The notes under the pieces are model-generated. The model saw nothing but the letters and a program-made list of their open reading frames with translations. It had not been told where the DNA came from and ran no database searches. A stretch of 64,000 nt of DNA, taken from NCBI GenBank assembly GCA_004194705.1, contig SADC01000704.1:1-64000 (forward strand), given 5' to 3'. The position numbers and the translations under genes are program-made. Numbering within the stretch: position 1 is the stretch's first letter; every line of letters starts with the position of its first letter. Positions 1 through 11,989 of this stretch are shown here, piece after piece. The stretch is from Ditylenchus dipsaci (lineage: Eukaryota; Nematoda; Chromadorea; Rhabditida; Anguinidae).

Positions 1-417
1 ATAATCCGGATACCAAGCGGACCGAGTACGTCTGCCTTCTGGAGCAAAGAAAGTATCCCGTCAGCTAATCTGCCATGATCGGTAATATTTCGTTAAGGTT
101 GATGTTTTATCGCCTCAATTGCTCTTTTATTCTAGGAATCGTTGCCGGCGGTGGTCGTACGGATAAGCCTCTCCTGAAAGCTGGACGTGCATACCACAAG
201 TACAAGGCGAACGCAACTGTTTGGCCAGTGGTCCGTGGGTGGCTATGAATCCAGTGGAGCACCTCACGGTGGTGGTAATCACCAGCACATCGGGCACCCT
301 CAACTGTGAAGCGTGGAACAAGTGCTGGAAAGAAAGTGTGGACTCATTGCGGCTCGTCGAACTGGGAAGAATTCGTGAGGCAAGCCGGAAAAAAAGGGCA
401 AGGAAGATGCTATCTGA
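1..417 (+). pseudogene. RPL8: Ribosomal protein L8 (uL2), 3' portion with many frame breaks
   Basis: RPL8 (uL2) is a large-subunit ribosomal protein near the peptidyl-transferase centre. Pieces in different frames read NPDTK, VRLPSGAKKV, then after a GT-AG intron (82-135) [45 protein letters not shown] and, near the end, GKPEKKGKEDAI followed by TGA at 415-417. These are the well-known C-terminal blocks of eukaryotic L8, including the GGGNHQHIG loop. To connect them one must change frame roughly seven to nine times within about 360 coding bases (for example near 30, 58, 70, 208, 216, 229, 255, 298, 333). The 5' part lies outside the window. The retained intron rules out a processed copy. It is either a decayed duplicate or an unusually error-rich piece of assembly; the breaks are much denser than in any other gene here. 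Confidence 0.85.
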
Positions 418-953
418 ATTAGAAAACAATGACCAGTTCGTTATTGTTGTTCTATTCAAAGTTCAGCCGTTGTTGATGTTGAGATAAAGTCTATTGTGTT
501 TATTGTCTTATTGCCAACCTATTGATAAGCACAACAATTTGCGAAATTTCAATTCGTGCGGGCCACCCTAATTTGTCAAAAATATTTTAAAATTTTTTTT
601 TTGCATTTAAAATTTTCACAAAACTTGAACCATCTACTAGTCAGCGCCAACGTTGCTTGACTATGCCAGATCGGACGAGTTCGACAACTGCCAGTGGCGC
701 ACTGCACTTCCTACTGCATTAGAGTGTTCTATATTGACTAATAAAGAAAATTCAAATTTTAAAATGCATATAAAAAATAAGAATTCGAAAAACATTATTG
801 ACAAAAATTACTGGGGTCCGCGCGAATTCAAATTTTGCAAATAATCTTTAAATTCTAGGCCTTGTTTTAATGGAAACCAAGTTGAAAATTCCCTACAGAA
901 ATTCAATGATTGGGATTTTTTTGAATTCCCGGGCACCACCACTTATTAGCATG
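418..953. other. Gene-free AT-rich spacer
   Basis: No convincing gene. An ATTAAAG/AATAAAG-type signal lies near 740. The stretch from about 915 to 953 (TTGAATTCCCGGGCACCACC onward) belongs to a dispersed repeat that recurs at about 17131-17175 and supplies the insertion site of the foldback element that follows. Confidence 0.5.
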
Positions 954-1201
954 GGTGTACAAACCCCGTCTTTTCCTAATTAGAATTCTTGCAAATTCAA
1001 ACTTTTATTAATCCGAATAAAGATAACTGGCACAAATGCCATAGCTGGGCCAAAAGCATCTTGATTTCTTACTAACTGCGCCGAAAGCATTTCGATTTTT
1101 CACCATCTGGTCACCAAAAATTGATTTGATTTTTTACTAACTGGGCCAAACATTAATTAGTATTTTTATCAACTGGTACGAATACTCTACCATGCAAATC
1201 A

Positions 1202-3975
1202 GGACATAGGACAGTTGGCATTGGACAGTCGGCATGGTTTTGGAGTGGACAGTTGGCATTGGGTTTTTGGAGTGGACAGTTGGCATTGGTTTTTTCAACT
1301 TATTTTTTTACCACATTTTTGTTTTTGAAAATTATCCTTGTTATTTCAAACGTATCACTAGAAACCATCTCCAGTCCTGCTGGACTGTCCATGCACCAAC
1401 AAATCAAGTAGTCATCCACTTGGTGCGAAATTTTTTTTTCGTGTTTTTCAGGTTTCAAAACCTCTTTACTGTACTCATTAGAGGATTCTAAAGATTGTTT
1501 GACGGTAATAAAAAATGCCGTTTTCAAGAGTATTTTTTTGAGTTCTTGTAATTCCGATTAATCACTACTTAAAAAAATGCAAACTACAGGCAACCCTATA
1601 TTAAACGGCTCTGATAGATTAGCATCATTGACTTAACGGCGCCTCCTCAGGCTTAATTTGGCTGGATTCCTGATAATTTCGGGCGCACGACAATTCGTCA
1701 TTTCGTCCGCTGTGCCGAAAGACCACCAAATCAAGCGTACCTAATCTGTCGTTATATCGAGATCTACAGTACCTTTAGAATACCTTTTAAAGTTCATTGA
1801 TTGTGTTCATTCAGCTTCTGAGGAACGAGACAACAAATAACATTTTAACAATAAGAGAAATGGTTAGAACAGGTGAGACCCATCTTCTTTCATTCTAGAG
1901 TTACGTCGAAATGCCCATAGCTGTAATGGATCATAGAGCTGGAAGCGCCTTCCTTCAACGAAGTATCGACCTAAGTTTCTAAGTAAGCGAATTTTGTAGA
2001 CAATTCAGGCTTATAGAGGAGAAATTGCGACTGTAAAGCAATTTGCTGCTCCTGCCAGCTCTTTTGACCACCCCATTCTCCAGGCTTTCGGTGTAGCGCC
2101 ACATAATGAATAATTTCGTCCGCTGTGCCGAACAGCGGAGAAGCCCATTGTTCATCCTGACAGACCAGAAGCTTGTCCATTATATTTTTTTGTACTTCAA
2201 GGTGCTGATGTTGGCTGCCATAAACATGCTGAGCGATTGAACTAAAGATAAAAGTAATTCACGAATTTTTTTTAAAACATCACAAACTACCGGTAAAGGC
2301 AGTTTTTATCCCTTTGATCATCAAGAACTTCTCTGGATTATTTGGCTCGCAGTTTAAACGCAACTTCTTGATTGGTGAGTAGAGCGTTATAGGTTCACCC
2401 TCTCTTACTTCTGCAAATACAACTTATGCTTTAAAAAACTAATTAAAAGACTAAAGGTTTAAAAGATAAAATACTCACTGTTTGGCTCCCAAAATGATTT
2501 GAGTTTGTCTTCATCGTTTTTATCGCTGACGAAAGGCTCAAGCTTTCGGATGTCTACTTGCCAACTTTCGTCTTCGTCCACAATTTCCACTTCTTCCAGA
2601 GAGGCATTCTTTCCTTTTTCTGACTAAAAGAAATGAAAATTTACAAAACAAAAAGAAACAGTATTACCCAAGGGGGTTGCTTTGATTCCCATTAAAAACC
2701 TTACTTCGGAAAGATACTTGCTCATTACCTCAGCATATTGTTCTTCTGTAAATCCATCGTCTGAAAACTGAGTCAAATTTGCTTGTAGATCTTGCAACCT
2801 TTCACTGATTTCTGAGTACAGAGAATTTGGCTCGTTAGGTAAAACTCGACCAATTCTGATTCCGGAACATTGAGCTTGCTCTTGGTAGTAAAGCTGAATT
2901 TTTTCTTCAAACCATAAATAATAATTACGAGGTACTTCTCTATTTCGCACAAACCACTCTCCTATTCGTGCTCCCTTTATGTATAACTTACGATGTATAA
3001 CCTTACCCTGGTCATTGCCTGCTTTATCCAGAATTTTTTGCTCAAGTTTTGCGACGGCTGAGCAAGTCTTTTCGACTGACCTAGTAGCTATTTCTGCGAT
3101 GACACTTCTGCGCAGTTGATTTCCTTCAACCTACAATACATTTGCGATTATCTAAAAACGAATAAAAATAAACCTCAGATCGCTCTTTAGGTCCACTGCA
3201 AAAATGGGCAGCTCCGTTTCCAGTTCCTTCCCAGCTTATTTTGTCATCTCGAATAGCAACCCACATCGACACAGGAGTATCTTTAGCAACTCTGCCTGAC
3301 TAGCACTACGAATTTTGCGGCAGCCAGCACAGCCGGATTAAATCCTTCCAGTTTCATCGGTGCGCTTTCTTTCATCCAGCACTGTCCAACAATAGCAGTG
3401 GGTGAGTGGATTAACCAGGCACGGAGTAATGGCTAAAGTCACGTTTTTTACTTTCTCTGTTCGCTTTAGCACGACTTCTTCCTTGGCTTTTAATTTCCAC
3501 ATCTTGAGCAATTTACTGAAAAAATACAGAAATGGATGAATAGAAAAACAATAAATATTTTTAATTGAGCTTTCAGCTACCAAAATTGAAAACATAGTTT
3601 ATGATAGTAAATGGTCATTTAATCGGAATTACAAGAACTCGAAAAATACCCTCGAAAAAGGCATTTTACTACCGTCAAACAATCTTTAGAATCCTCGAAT
3701 AAGTACAGTAAAGAGGTTTTGAAACCTGAAAAACACGAAAAAAAATTTCGCACCAAGTGGATGACTACTTGATTTTGTTGGTGCATGGACAGTCCAGCAG
3801 GACTGGAGATGGTTTCTAGTGATACGTTTGAAATAACAAGGATAATTTTCAAGACAAAAATGTGGTAAAAAATAAGTTGAAAACCCAATGCCAACTGTCC
3901 ATGCCAACTGTCCACTTTAAAAACCAATGCCAACTGTCCATGCCAACTGTTCCCAATGCCAACTGTCCTTTTACC
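1202..3975. mobile_element. Inner foldback element A (Mutator-like), 9-bp TSD TGCAAATCA, carrying a gene
   Basis: TGCAAATCA is duplicated at 1193-1201 and 3976-3984. Termini are GGACATAGGACAGTTGGCA on the left and, inverted, GGTAAAAGGACAGTTGGCA on the right. Each end begins with tandem copies of a unit of about 14 bp (GGACAGTTGGCATT). A conserved inverted block of about 250 bp follows (1300-1545 and 3625-3880) with the recognisable piece CCAGTCCTGCTGGACTGTCC. The same block recurs in element B at 44.2 and 45.1 kb, which defines a family. The 1.6-2.0 kb interior holds a five-exon gene on the minus strand. No transposase motif was recognised, so the gene may be cargo, as in Pack-MULEs, or an intrinsic element gene. 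Confidence 0.8.
1971..3515 (-). CDS. Multi-exon protein with OTU-like C-terminal region, inside element A
   Basis: Exons, minus strand: 3515-3174, 3130-2668, 2623-2479, 2410-2291, 2241-1971, each bounded by AG and GT. Readable pieces include KLLKMWKLKAKEEVVLKRTE, DTPVSMWVAIRDDKISWEGT, VEKTCSAVAKLEQKILDKAG, EVPRNYYLWFEEKIQLYYQE and an acidic linker EEVEIVDEDESW. The last exon reads SIAQHVYGSQHQHLEVQ, then RKPGEWGGQKSWQEQQ, which resembles the core helix and WG block of OTU cysteine proteases. The place where OTU enzymes have Gly-Asn-Cys reads IKTAFT, with no cysteine, so it would be catalytically dead or my alignment is off. One frame break lies in the first exon (about 3300) and another at the last splice junction. 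The rest of the protein is not recognised. OTU assignment is inference; the gene structure is fairly clear. Confidence 0.5.
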
Positions 3976-4441
3976 TGCAAATCACCGTAAATCACTTTAA
4001 TTCATACCTAACAGCTCTAAACGAGCCTATACAGGGATAAACCGATTAAAAAGAAAGATCGGGGGACTCTTTAACACTAGAACGGTGACTTTGGCGCAAT
4101 CTATCAAAATTTAAATTGCTATTTGGCCCAATTGGTAAAAAAATCAGAATGCTTTTGGCCTAGTTGGTAAGAAATCAAGTTGGTTTTTGGACGAGTTTGG
4201 CGTTGCGCCAATTTTCAAATGCCAATTGGTAAAGTTCCAATAGTACATTGTGCCAATTTTTTTAATTGGAATTTATTAAGTTCGAATTCGCAATAATTCC
4301 ACTTTTCGAAGGACGAGAAATGGTACACCCATTAGCATGGCACGCCCTTTTAAACGTGAAATACGGTCTGTTATTTAAATAATTAAAGTCTGGTTGATTA
4401 CGATACCGTTCGATCTTGATTGATTTTGTCAAAAGTTTGTA

Positions 4442-5249
4442 CAGTCAAACCTCAATATAACGTACCCTCGATATAACGTACCCCTTGAAACCATTTGGTT
4501 GGATTTACTTTAAATTACAATAAATTTACCCCCGCTATAACGTACCCTTGAAATAACGTACATCTTGCAGATAACACTGACCTTTACGTTACCCTCGCAA
4601 TAACGTACCCTTGAAAAATAGTGTGTTATATTTACCAATTTCATACAGTTTTTGCTCTTTTTCTGCTTCTGCAATATTTTCTGTAGGCATTAAATGTTTC
4701 CCTTTTAGTTTCGATGAGTACTCCAAAGCCGAAGCGAAATATAAATCAAAACTGTTTGATGAAGTATATCAGCCTATCTTTGTGCTACCTCCTTAATTAA
4801 AAGTATCGAGGTTTGCCCTCGCCAACAGCCAGAATTGGCCTTGCTTAAACAACATCAGTTTTGAACCTATTTTTAAATGCCTTAAAACATCCACTTTTTT
4901 GCGTAAAAATAAAAATCTGAATACACAGACAGAAAGAGCATGAAAAATTGATATATAAGATAAATATCAAAAACGGTGATTCCTTTGCAATTTATTAAAA
5001 AAAACACAAAGTTTGCTATGATGTAAAAGACCTTGCCGTAGTTTTAGGGGTAAAGTTAGGTACAGCAAAATGCATATCGTAATTATTACAGGTGACAAAT
5101 GTGCTGGCGGTAAGAAGAGTAAAGAGACGTCACCTGAATATTTTACAAACCCTTGATATAACGTACACCTGTCATCTATTTGGTTTCTGCCCTCGATATA
5201 ACGTACCCTTTGCCTGGCCCCAGGGGTACGTTATATCGAAGTTTGACTG
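4442..5249. mobile_element. Pogo/Tigger-type MITE, TIR CAGTCAAACCTC
   Basis: Starts CAGTCAAACCTCAATATAAC after TA and ends GTTATATCGAAGTTTGACTG before TA. Both ends contain direct repeats of CTCGATATAACGTACCC. TA duplication and CAGT...ACTG ends are those of the Tc1/mariner-pogo superfamily. The interior (about 4600-5080) has no transposase-like reading frame. Confidence 0.75.
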
Positions 5250-7095
5250 TACCCTCAAACCTGGATCGAGACACAACTCCAAGCAATTTTTCATTCGTTA
5301 CACGGTAGTTGACCAACCAGCAAATGCCTCAGGAGGCAACTTCTATAATTCTGTAACGGATAACTCTGCGAAAAATTCATTTTGACGCCCTGCTATGCAA
5401 AACAGAATTCTAACACCGGATTCGTGTTTAGCATACTTAATTTAAAAAATAGGGCTGTCAAACACTCGAAATTTTTGAACATTCGATTCGAAGTTCGGGT
5501 TCGAAAATTTTCGAATGTTAGGTTTGAAATTTTTTTATTTTTTTGAAACCTGCACACTCTTGGCCATCTAAAAATATCACCAGAGCATGATTTCACACCT
5601 GCTGGTGCTGGTATTCAGCGTAATATAGGCTAACTTTTCGAAAATCAATCGTTTTCGTAGTTTTCCTCTAACTGGTTTCGTCGAAATTTTCTGACTTTTT
5701 ACTACAAAACATATGTTTCACAAACTAAAATGTAGCCAAGATTTAAGCATTTATTTGAGATATCATACAGAGAAGAAACAAACTCGAGTCATGATCGAAA
5801 TTCGAAAAACGTTAAGGAGCATGCCCGTACAACATAGAGTCAAGCGCTCCATTCAATAATTTCGAATAACAAATGTAAAAAATTAACGATCATTTATAAC
5901 AGCTTAACCTGCATTTCTGATTTTTTTAGCTAAAGAGAATCTAAAATTCATTTATTATGAAAAAATAACAGTAAACAGGAGCGAATAGAACAAAGTATAC
6001 ATATTTCAAAAAAATTCTTGTAAAAGGTTTCAAAAACACGTCATTGGATGTTTTCCTACGCTTCAATATATGCAGGCGGTAAATAACTTTCAGAATTTTA
6101 TCATCTATACTTAAAAACCTTATACATCATTCGACAGCTCTTCAAAAATTTAGATGATTTTTGCGTCTGCGTCATGGGGACAAGGTCTGCAAACACTTTA
6201 GTAATCAGCATTCAATCAACTTTGTTGAATGGAAACTTGAGATTCCATTCCTTGCTTAAATGTGATTATTACCGCGGGCGATTCCTTTATCTAGTTCAAC
6301 CTTGCTGTGAGACAAGCTGAGTAATAAGGCAGAACTGTGTTGGAAGCTAAACTAAAATGGGTTCATAGTATACTTAACAAAGTTGCGTTTCAAAAAAGTC
6401 TTTTTTGAATTGACGTGGTACCCGCTTTTCAAAATATTTCCATTGGCGTCGAGCATGCCCCTTTAAAATTAGCCCAGTAGGAAAGCGGATGTCTAAGTCA
6501 AATAAGGATTTTCGAAGCTCTATCGAATGGTATATAGGGTTCCCCATAGCTTACGGACAGTATGTGAGGTTCCCTTGTAAGCATAATGCCCAAGCAAAAG
6601 CCTAATAATAAGCTAACTAATACCCGATTATGAAAAATATCTTAGAAAGAGTGAGGCCATTCCCCCACCCTCCCTTGTTGCATTTTTAAATTATTCCTTT
6701 CAATTAATCTAAATAAAATTTTGAAATTTAATTGGCCTGCGGAAAATTCTAAAAATAATAGAGTATTTCTTTTCTAAAAATAAAAGAGTATTTTTGTCTC
6801 TCTCTAGTCATAAGAGTAAAATAAAAAGTTATAAAAGCAATTCGACGTCCCTTTTTTGACTCGACGCGTTGTCAATTTTTCTATTTCTGGGGTTTTTTGA
6901 AGCGTGGAAATTTCGGATATGTCCATTCAAACATAACGCGTCGATAAAAAAATTATTTCAAAAAGTGCTAAAATTGGAGATCAACGCGTTGAGTCGAAAA
7001 CCTCACGTTTATCTGAAAAAGGATATGTATTCTGCAAAAGTGCTTTTACATAAATTTAAAAAAAGGATTTTATTTTATTAAAAAATTTATATTTA
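5250..7095. other. Gene-free region with decayed repeats
   Basis: No exon-like sequence supported. Around 5450-5530 is a left end typical of hAT elements (AGGGCTGTCAAACACTCG with a TTCGAA-rich inner repeat), without a clear partner. Short open frames at 6869-7081 have AT-rich composition and no family resemblance. Confidence 0.4.
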
Positions 7096-7253
7096 AGCTC
7101 CCCCACACTCCGGCGTAACACGACCCGCGTAACACAATTTGACTAGTGTTACGCGTAACACTGTTTTTGAGTCGCGTAACACGAGTGGCGTAACACGAGT
7201 TAAGTAACAGAATTTGTTACGTGTTACGTATTACGCCGGAGTGTGGGGGAGCT
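7096..7253. mobile_element. Short MITE with GTAACAC repeats, TTA duplication (Harbinger-like)
   Basis: The ends AGCTCCCCCACACTCCGGCG and its inverted copy CGCCGGAGTGTGGGGGAGCT are perfect over 20 bp. TTA flanks both sides (7093-7095 and 7254-7256), a duplication typical of PIF/Harbinger elements. The inside is almost entirely reiterated CGTAACAC in both orientations. Confidence 0.75.
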
Positions 7254-10200
7254 TTAGGGTTCCAATAGATTAAATACTTATTACAAAGTTTTCAAACTTA
7301 ATGATGATTTTTCTATCGACAAGGAAATGAATGAAGATTCAGTAATTACTGCTAACAAAACTACAAAATTGGTATTATTCAGTGCACTTATATACAATTT
7401 TACAATGCTAAGCCAGGAAATTGGGATAAAATGATTTTTGATGCATATTTATCCCATACCTCTACATATATACTAAAACACTGACTGCAAATCAATTAAA
7501 AAATATTTAAAAAAATATATATATCCGAATTTTCTCGACAGAGAAGAATATTTCACAGCTTACAAATTAATCAAAACCGATGGTCTTCGTCTAGACTTGG
7601 ATGTCGAGATCACTGACGAAATGACCAAAAATCTTACTTTTGATAAAATAGCATTAGTCAATGTGATCCCAGTGTTATTGTATAGAGTCGAAAGCATGGC
7701 CAACGCAACATAATAGAACAGATTACTGAAAATAAATTCAACATTCCTGTGAATATGGGGGCATACCAATTCAAAAAACTGATTAATCTACATGTTCGCA
7801 GCTGCGCTGCGAACAAGTAATATAGATTATACTGTTTTTGAAATAATAGAAATGACTCTAACCAACTTGAACAAGGTAGGCAGATCACAGATATGATGAT
7901 AGAAACTGTGAATGCCAAACTTGGCTTGGTCTATGGCAACATAATTATATACGACATGGACAGAATCAAAAGACAAAACTCAACTCATGAAAAAAGCGAT
8001 TTCACAAGCGATGTTTGTGGTATTGTGTTTTTACCTTAGATTTTTCATAAATTTTTTTAAAGTTTACCACTCATTTTGTAGCCAAGATTTTGAGCTGCAA
8101 AATGAGCGGTAAACTTTTGATAAATTGATGAAAATCCAAAAAAAACGTAGTGCCACAAATATTGCTTGTAATTAAATCAGTACGGATTTTTCGACACGCC
8201 CTAATATTAGGTTGTTCGGAAAGTTCGCGGAATTTTGTAATGATCCTATTGTGTTTTTAGCGTTTTGGTTTTCGAGTTTTCTTTCTCTTGCAATTCTGTT
8301 GCACTTAAACCATTTTTTTGTTGTTTTTTTATGTCGAATAAGATTTTCATCCATATGAAATCGATCAAATCAAAACGTTTTTAAAGCAACAACGTTGCAA
8401 AAAAAATCGAAAACCAAAACACTAAAAACACAACGGGGGGCCGTTACGAAATTCCGCGAACTTTGCAGCTTTTTTTATTTGCAGCTTTTTCTATTCAGAA
8501 ATTTAGTTGATCACACTTTTCGAACTATTGATATCAAAGTAGAAAATCATAAGGCAGCTGGAGACAGCAATACGCAGGATTCAGCCGCAGTTCTCAGAGA
8601 AATATCTCGCCAACTCCGAAAAGTGGGAAAAGAATCAGGCAGGACATAAAGGCCTTTTAGGCTCAGAAAAATTCGAATTAAAAACTGTGCAGCAGGCGAA
8701 ATTTTTAAAAAATTCGAATGTTTTCTTACATTTTCGGCGCCTATTCGAAAAAAAAAAGTACAAAAAAGTACATTTCTCCAAAAAAGTACAAATCTTTTTA
8801 AAAAGTGCATTGAAAAAAGAAAAGTGTTTAAAATCTAATATCAGGCATAAGTAACGGCGAGAAAACCGATCTGTAAAAATAGAATTTCTAAAAATGGTCT
8901 AGGAAAAAAGTTACGGCCGTTTCGAAATGAAGGAATTACTTGTTACACCCTGTACTTAATATGTCGAGGTATATACGTCTTTTCAGGCCTAACTAATTAT
9001 GGGCTTTTGTTTGTGTAGCTCTCCCTCAACACTTGCCAAAAATATTTGCAATAAATATTCCCAAAAGTGGCTGCTGTGTTTTAATAATAGTCTGCTCATG
9101 CCAAGACTCCCGAATCTCAGTCTAAAACATATCTCAGTCTAAAACTTTTTTCGCAATTCTGTTTTTTGCGTTTTCTTTTTACCACGAGTTTACCTAATTC
9201 CACTTTTTAGATTTTGGTTACGCACCTTAAAATCTCAAAATCGATCTCAAAATTTTTCGATTTTTTTGGAGGTTGAAGATTAATCGGCCATTGGCGATTT
9301 ATAGAGCATTTAAGGTAAACTGAAATGTTAAATAGATAAGCGAAAGTTCAAATTCGATGTGATATATCCATAGTTAAGCGCGCGTTGGCGTCCTTGGGAC
9401 CCTGCGCCAAGCACCGATTTGCGCCGGCGCCACTTTTTCCAGACAAAAAAGTTAACAAAAGCAAATAACATTTTTCAGTCCAAAAAATTCCAAGCAAGCA
9501 TACAAAAAATGTAACATGAAAAATTTAACTTTTAAGGCTCATTCACAATGAGGAGTTTGTTTGCGGATGCTAAAACAGGCTACTCACTGAAAATCTGCAA
9601 AACAGAATCCTCACTTTTTTTACTGTTCTCCCAAAATTATTCAGTTGGTGCAGTTTTTTATTTTTCAGTTGTTTATATAGCTTCTGACATCATATAGTTA
9701 AGGTTAAGGGCTACCAAATAAGCTATTGACTGAGTGAATGTTGCTTCAAAAACTCAGATATAATTTTAACAACAACAACTTATGATTCAACCGATGTAAA
9801 ATCCACTGAAAACGGAATCATTTATAGTTTATGCATATAACAATTTTATGTCCAGAATATATAACAGAAATATACACCACCCCCGCGCCTGGCTAACTAT
9901 AATCGTCCCAACGCATCCCAAAATGATCTTTTTCAGTTTTTTTAGTTTTTGTAACGCGCACAAAACGTATTTTAGGGCGCGGCTGACAACTTTTAGTATA
10001 AAAATTTGGCCGAAAATCGAGTTTTTGCCTGAGGGGACCAAGGTGAAAGAGTGCTGGAAATTACTTCTAAGTAATAAATAATAAAATTTTAAATTTACAA
10101 ATACCTTATTTTTGTATTCATTGCTTGTTTTTCCTAACAGAGCAAAGCGAAAAGAGTTGCTAAAGAGTTTCTGGATTTTGAGAAGTGTTCTCTCAAAATC

Positions 10201-11440
10201 TAGGCTAAACCCGTTATGTCCAATTTGTAGGGCAAGGATTTTTTTACTAAAAACTAGTTTCTACAGGTTTAAACGCTTTAATAAATTGCAAATAACCAAG
10301 TTATCGTATTTTCTCTATTAAACGCCCCCCCCCCTCTCTCAATGACCTACATCTCACCTCAATCTAATTTTGCGAATCTGTTTTTGCGTTTTTTTAGTTA
10401 GCACGAGTTCACCTAATTCTACTTTTCAGATTTTGGTTGAGCACCCAAAATCTCAAAATCGAACCAATTTTTTTCCAATTTTTTAGGGTTGAACATTAAT
10501 TTCCTTATTGGTCCTCGAGTTTGTCCATTGCGTAAATTTCTGTCGTTCTCTTTTTAATATTTTACTCATGTGTTACCAAAACGTACCTTAGGACTTGGAA
10601 CGTCGATTTCAATGTTGACTTCTGTCTATGCACCCAATTGCGCTGAGCTAGATCTTTTGGGAATACTTACTTACCATACTGAGGCTATTTATGATGGTTA
10701 TTTTATGATCCGCAGTCTTTTCACCTAGTTAAAATGATAAAAAGGCAAAAGGGAGAAATAAAAGGATAATGTATTTTCAAAATTCACAAAATTTAGCTAG
10801 CTGAATAGTGAATTACGGGGTAAATAAGTGATAAAAAGTAATAATAGTAAGTAATAAGTGAAAAAAAATTTCCGTCAAACAATGAATAACGAAAACTCAC
10901 TATTAGTAGCACTATTAAAAGCGTACATGCGGATTCGAACTCAAACGCATCCCCCTCCACCTCTATTCACTGGACTATCGAAGCACACATCCGACGCAAG
11001 TAGATATGCAAGTAGATATATGCAAGTAGCGCCAAATTTTCTTTGCTTAATTATGTTAAGCTAAATACGGCAAAAACTTGAATTTTATGCTTAAAAGCCG
11101 ATTAAATACTTACGAACTACATTTGAAGAGTCGACCACATTCTATAATTTACCATTAAAAAAAATATTCAACAGCTTTAAGCTAAGCTGGAGCTCTTTCT
11201 TGCATGAGTTGGCTTCTTTTCCGGCAAATGTTCCGTCTTTCAACTTTGGGCAAGTCTGAATGAATGCATTTGAAAAAAAGTTTGCCGAAAATTATGCACC
11301 TTAATGAATGGGTCCAAAACACTTAAACGAGGCTGAAAAAAAAGGAACAAAAGAGAGCAGATACCTAAGGCCAGAGCGAAGGATGACAGCATCAACAGAG
11401 AAGAGAGCCAGAATTTTTTTAACCGATCTACCAACTGAAA
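7254..11440. other. Repeat-derived region without a supported gene
   Basis: 7555-7720 contains an open piece reading LIKTDGLRLDLDVEITDEM and ALVNVIPVLLYRVESMA, followed by stops. It looks like a decayed coding fragment of unknown origin. 8205-8470 is an inverted-repeat element with ends GGAAAGTTCGCGGAATTTTG and its near-inverse. 9100-9300 and 10340-10520 are internal pieces of the CCGTATTTCCTCTAATA MITE family. An unbroken C run begins at about 10325. No host gene is supported. Confidence 0.45.
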
Positions 11441-11446
11441 ATACGA

Positions 11447-11670
11447 TTTGCACCAAAAAGAATACGATTTGCACCAAAAAGAATACTATTTGCACCAAAA
11501 AAAATTCAATTTGCACCAAAAAGAAAATTATTTGCACCAAAGAAAATTCAATTTGCACCAAGGCGATTTGCACCAAAATAAAATCGTTTTGCACCAAAAA
11601 AGATCATATTTGCACCAAAAAAGAGCTTTTTTGCACCAAATTTATCTTTTTGCACCAAAAAGAAATTTTT
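11447..11670 (+). repeat. Tandem array, unit about 17-19 bp with core TTTGCACCAAAAAG
   Basis: About twelve imperfect copies of TTTGCACCAAAAAGAA in direct orientation, with the core TTTGCACCAAA nearly invariant and the spacer variable. It is followed by ACAAACCCATTTCTCAACCC, a block also found inverted at the right side of the palindrome near 15.96 kb. It is thus probably one arm of a foldback element that lost its other arm. Open frames through the array are by-products of the repeat length. Confidence 0.8.
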
Positions 11671-11989
11671 TGCACCAGAAAAAATCCATATCCTTGACAA
11701 ACCCATTTCTCAACCCCCTAAATGCCCCCTCCTTTAACATGAAACAAAACTGTAATTTTTTTGTTGAACCTTTTTTATTTTCTTAAAAGACCATTGCCGT
11801 CTACGACAACGGTTGTTCTCCGCCAATTCAAAAAAATTTCTCAACCATTGAACGCAATTAAAATTTGCGCAATTATATTTTGGCGCAATTTGAATTTGCG
11901 CAACTCGCATTTGCGCAGTTGTCGGCAACGGCTATGGTCTTTTGAAGCTTTAACCCTTGAATGCGCACACTATGACCAGGGATGGCCAT

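Larger units (their letters stand above)
954..4330. mobile_element. Outer foldback element E (Mutator-like), 9-bp TSD ATTAGCATG
   Basis: The identical 9-mer ATTAGCATG stands at 945-953 and 4331-4339. The element starts GGTGTAC and ends GTACACCC. Its inverted ends (about 960-1190 and 3990-4325) are arrays of a degenerate unit of about 30-35 bp with the core AACTGGGCCAAAAGCAT, present in opposite orientation at the two ends. The 17.13-17.18 kb repeat carries the same flanking sequence without the element, i.e. a related empty site. A 9-bp duplication and long inverted ends are typical of Mutator-like (MULE) DNA transposons; no MULE transposase is visible, so it is non-autonomous. Element A is inserted within it. 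Confidence 0.75.

Noticed and set aside
7555..7990. Coding gene with YKLIKTDGLRLDLDVEITD
   Set aside because: Only short open pieces separated by stops, no recognisable family and no splice structure; noted as a possible relic only.
11308..11786. Overlapping reading frames of 100-130 residues with repeated ICTKK or LHQK
   Set aside because: They translate the TTTGCACCAAAAAG tandem array in three frames and both strands; not a protein.
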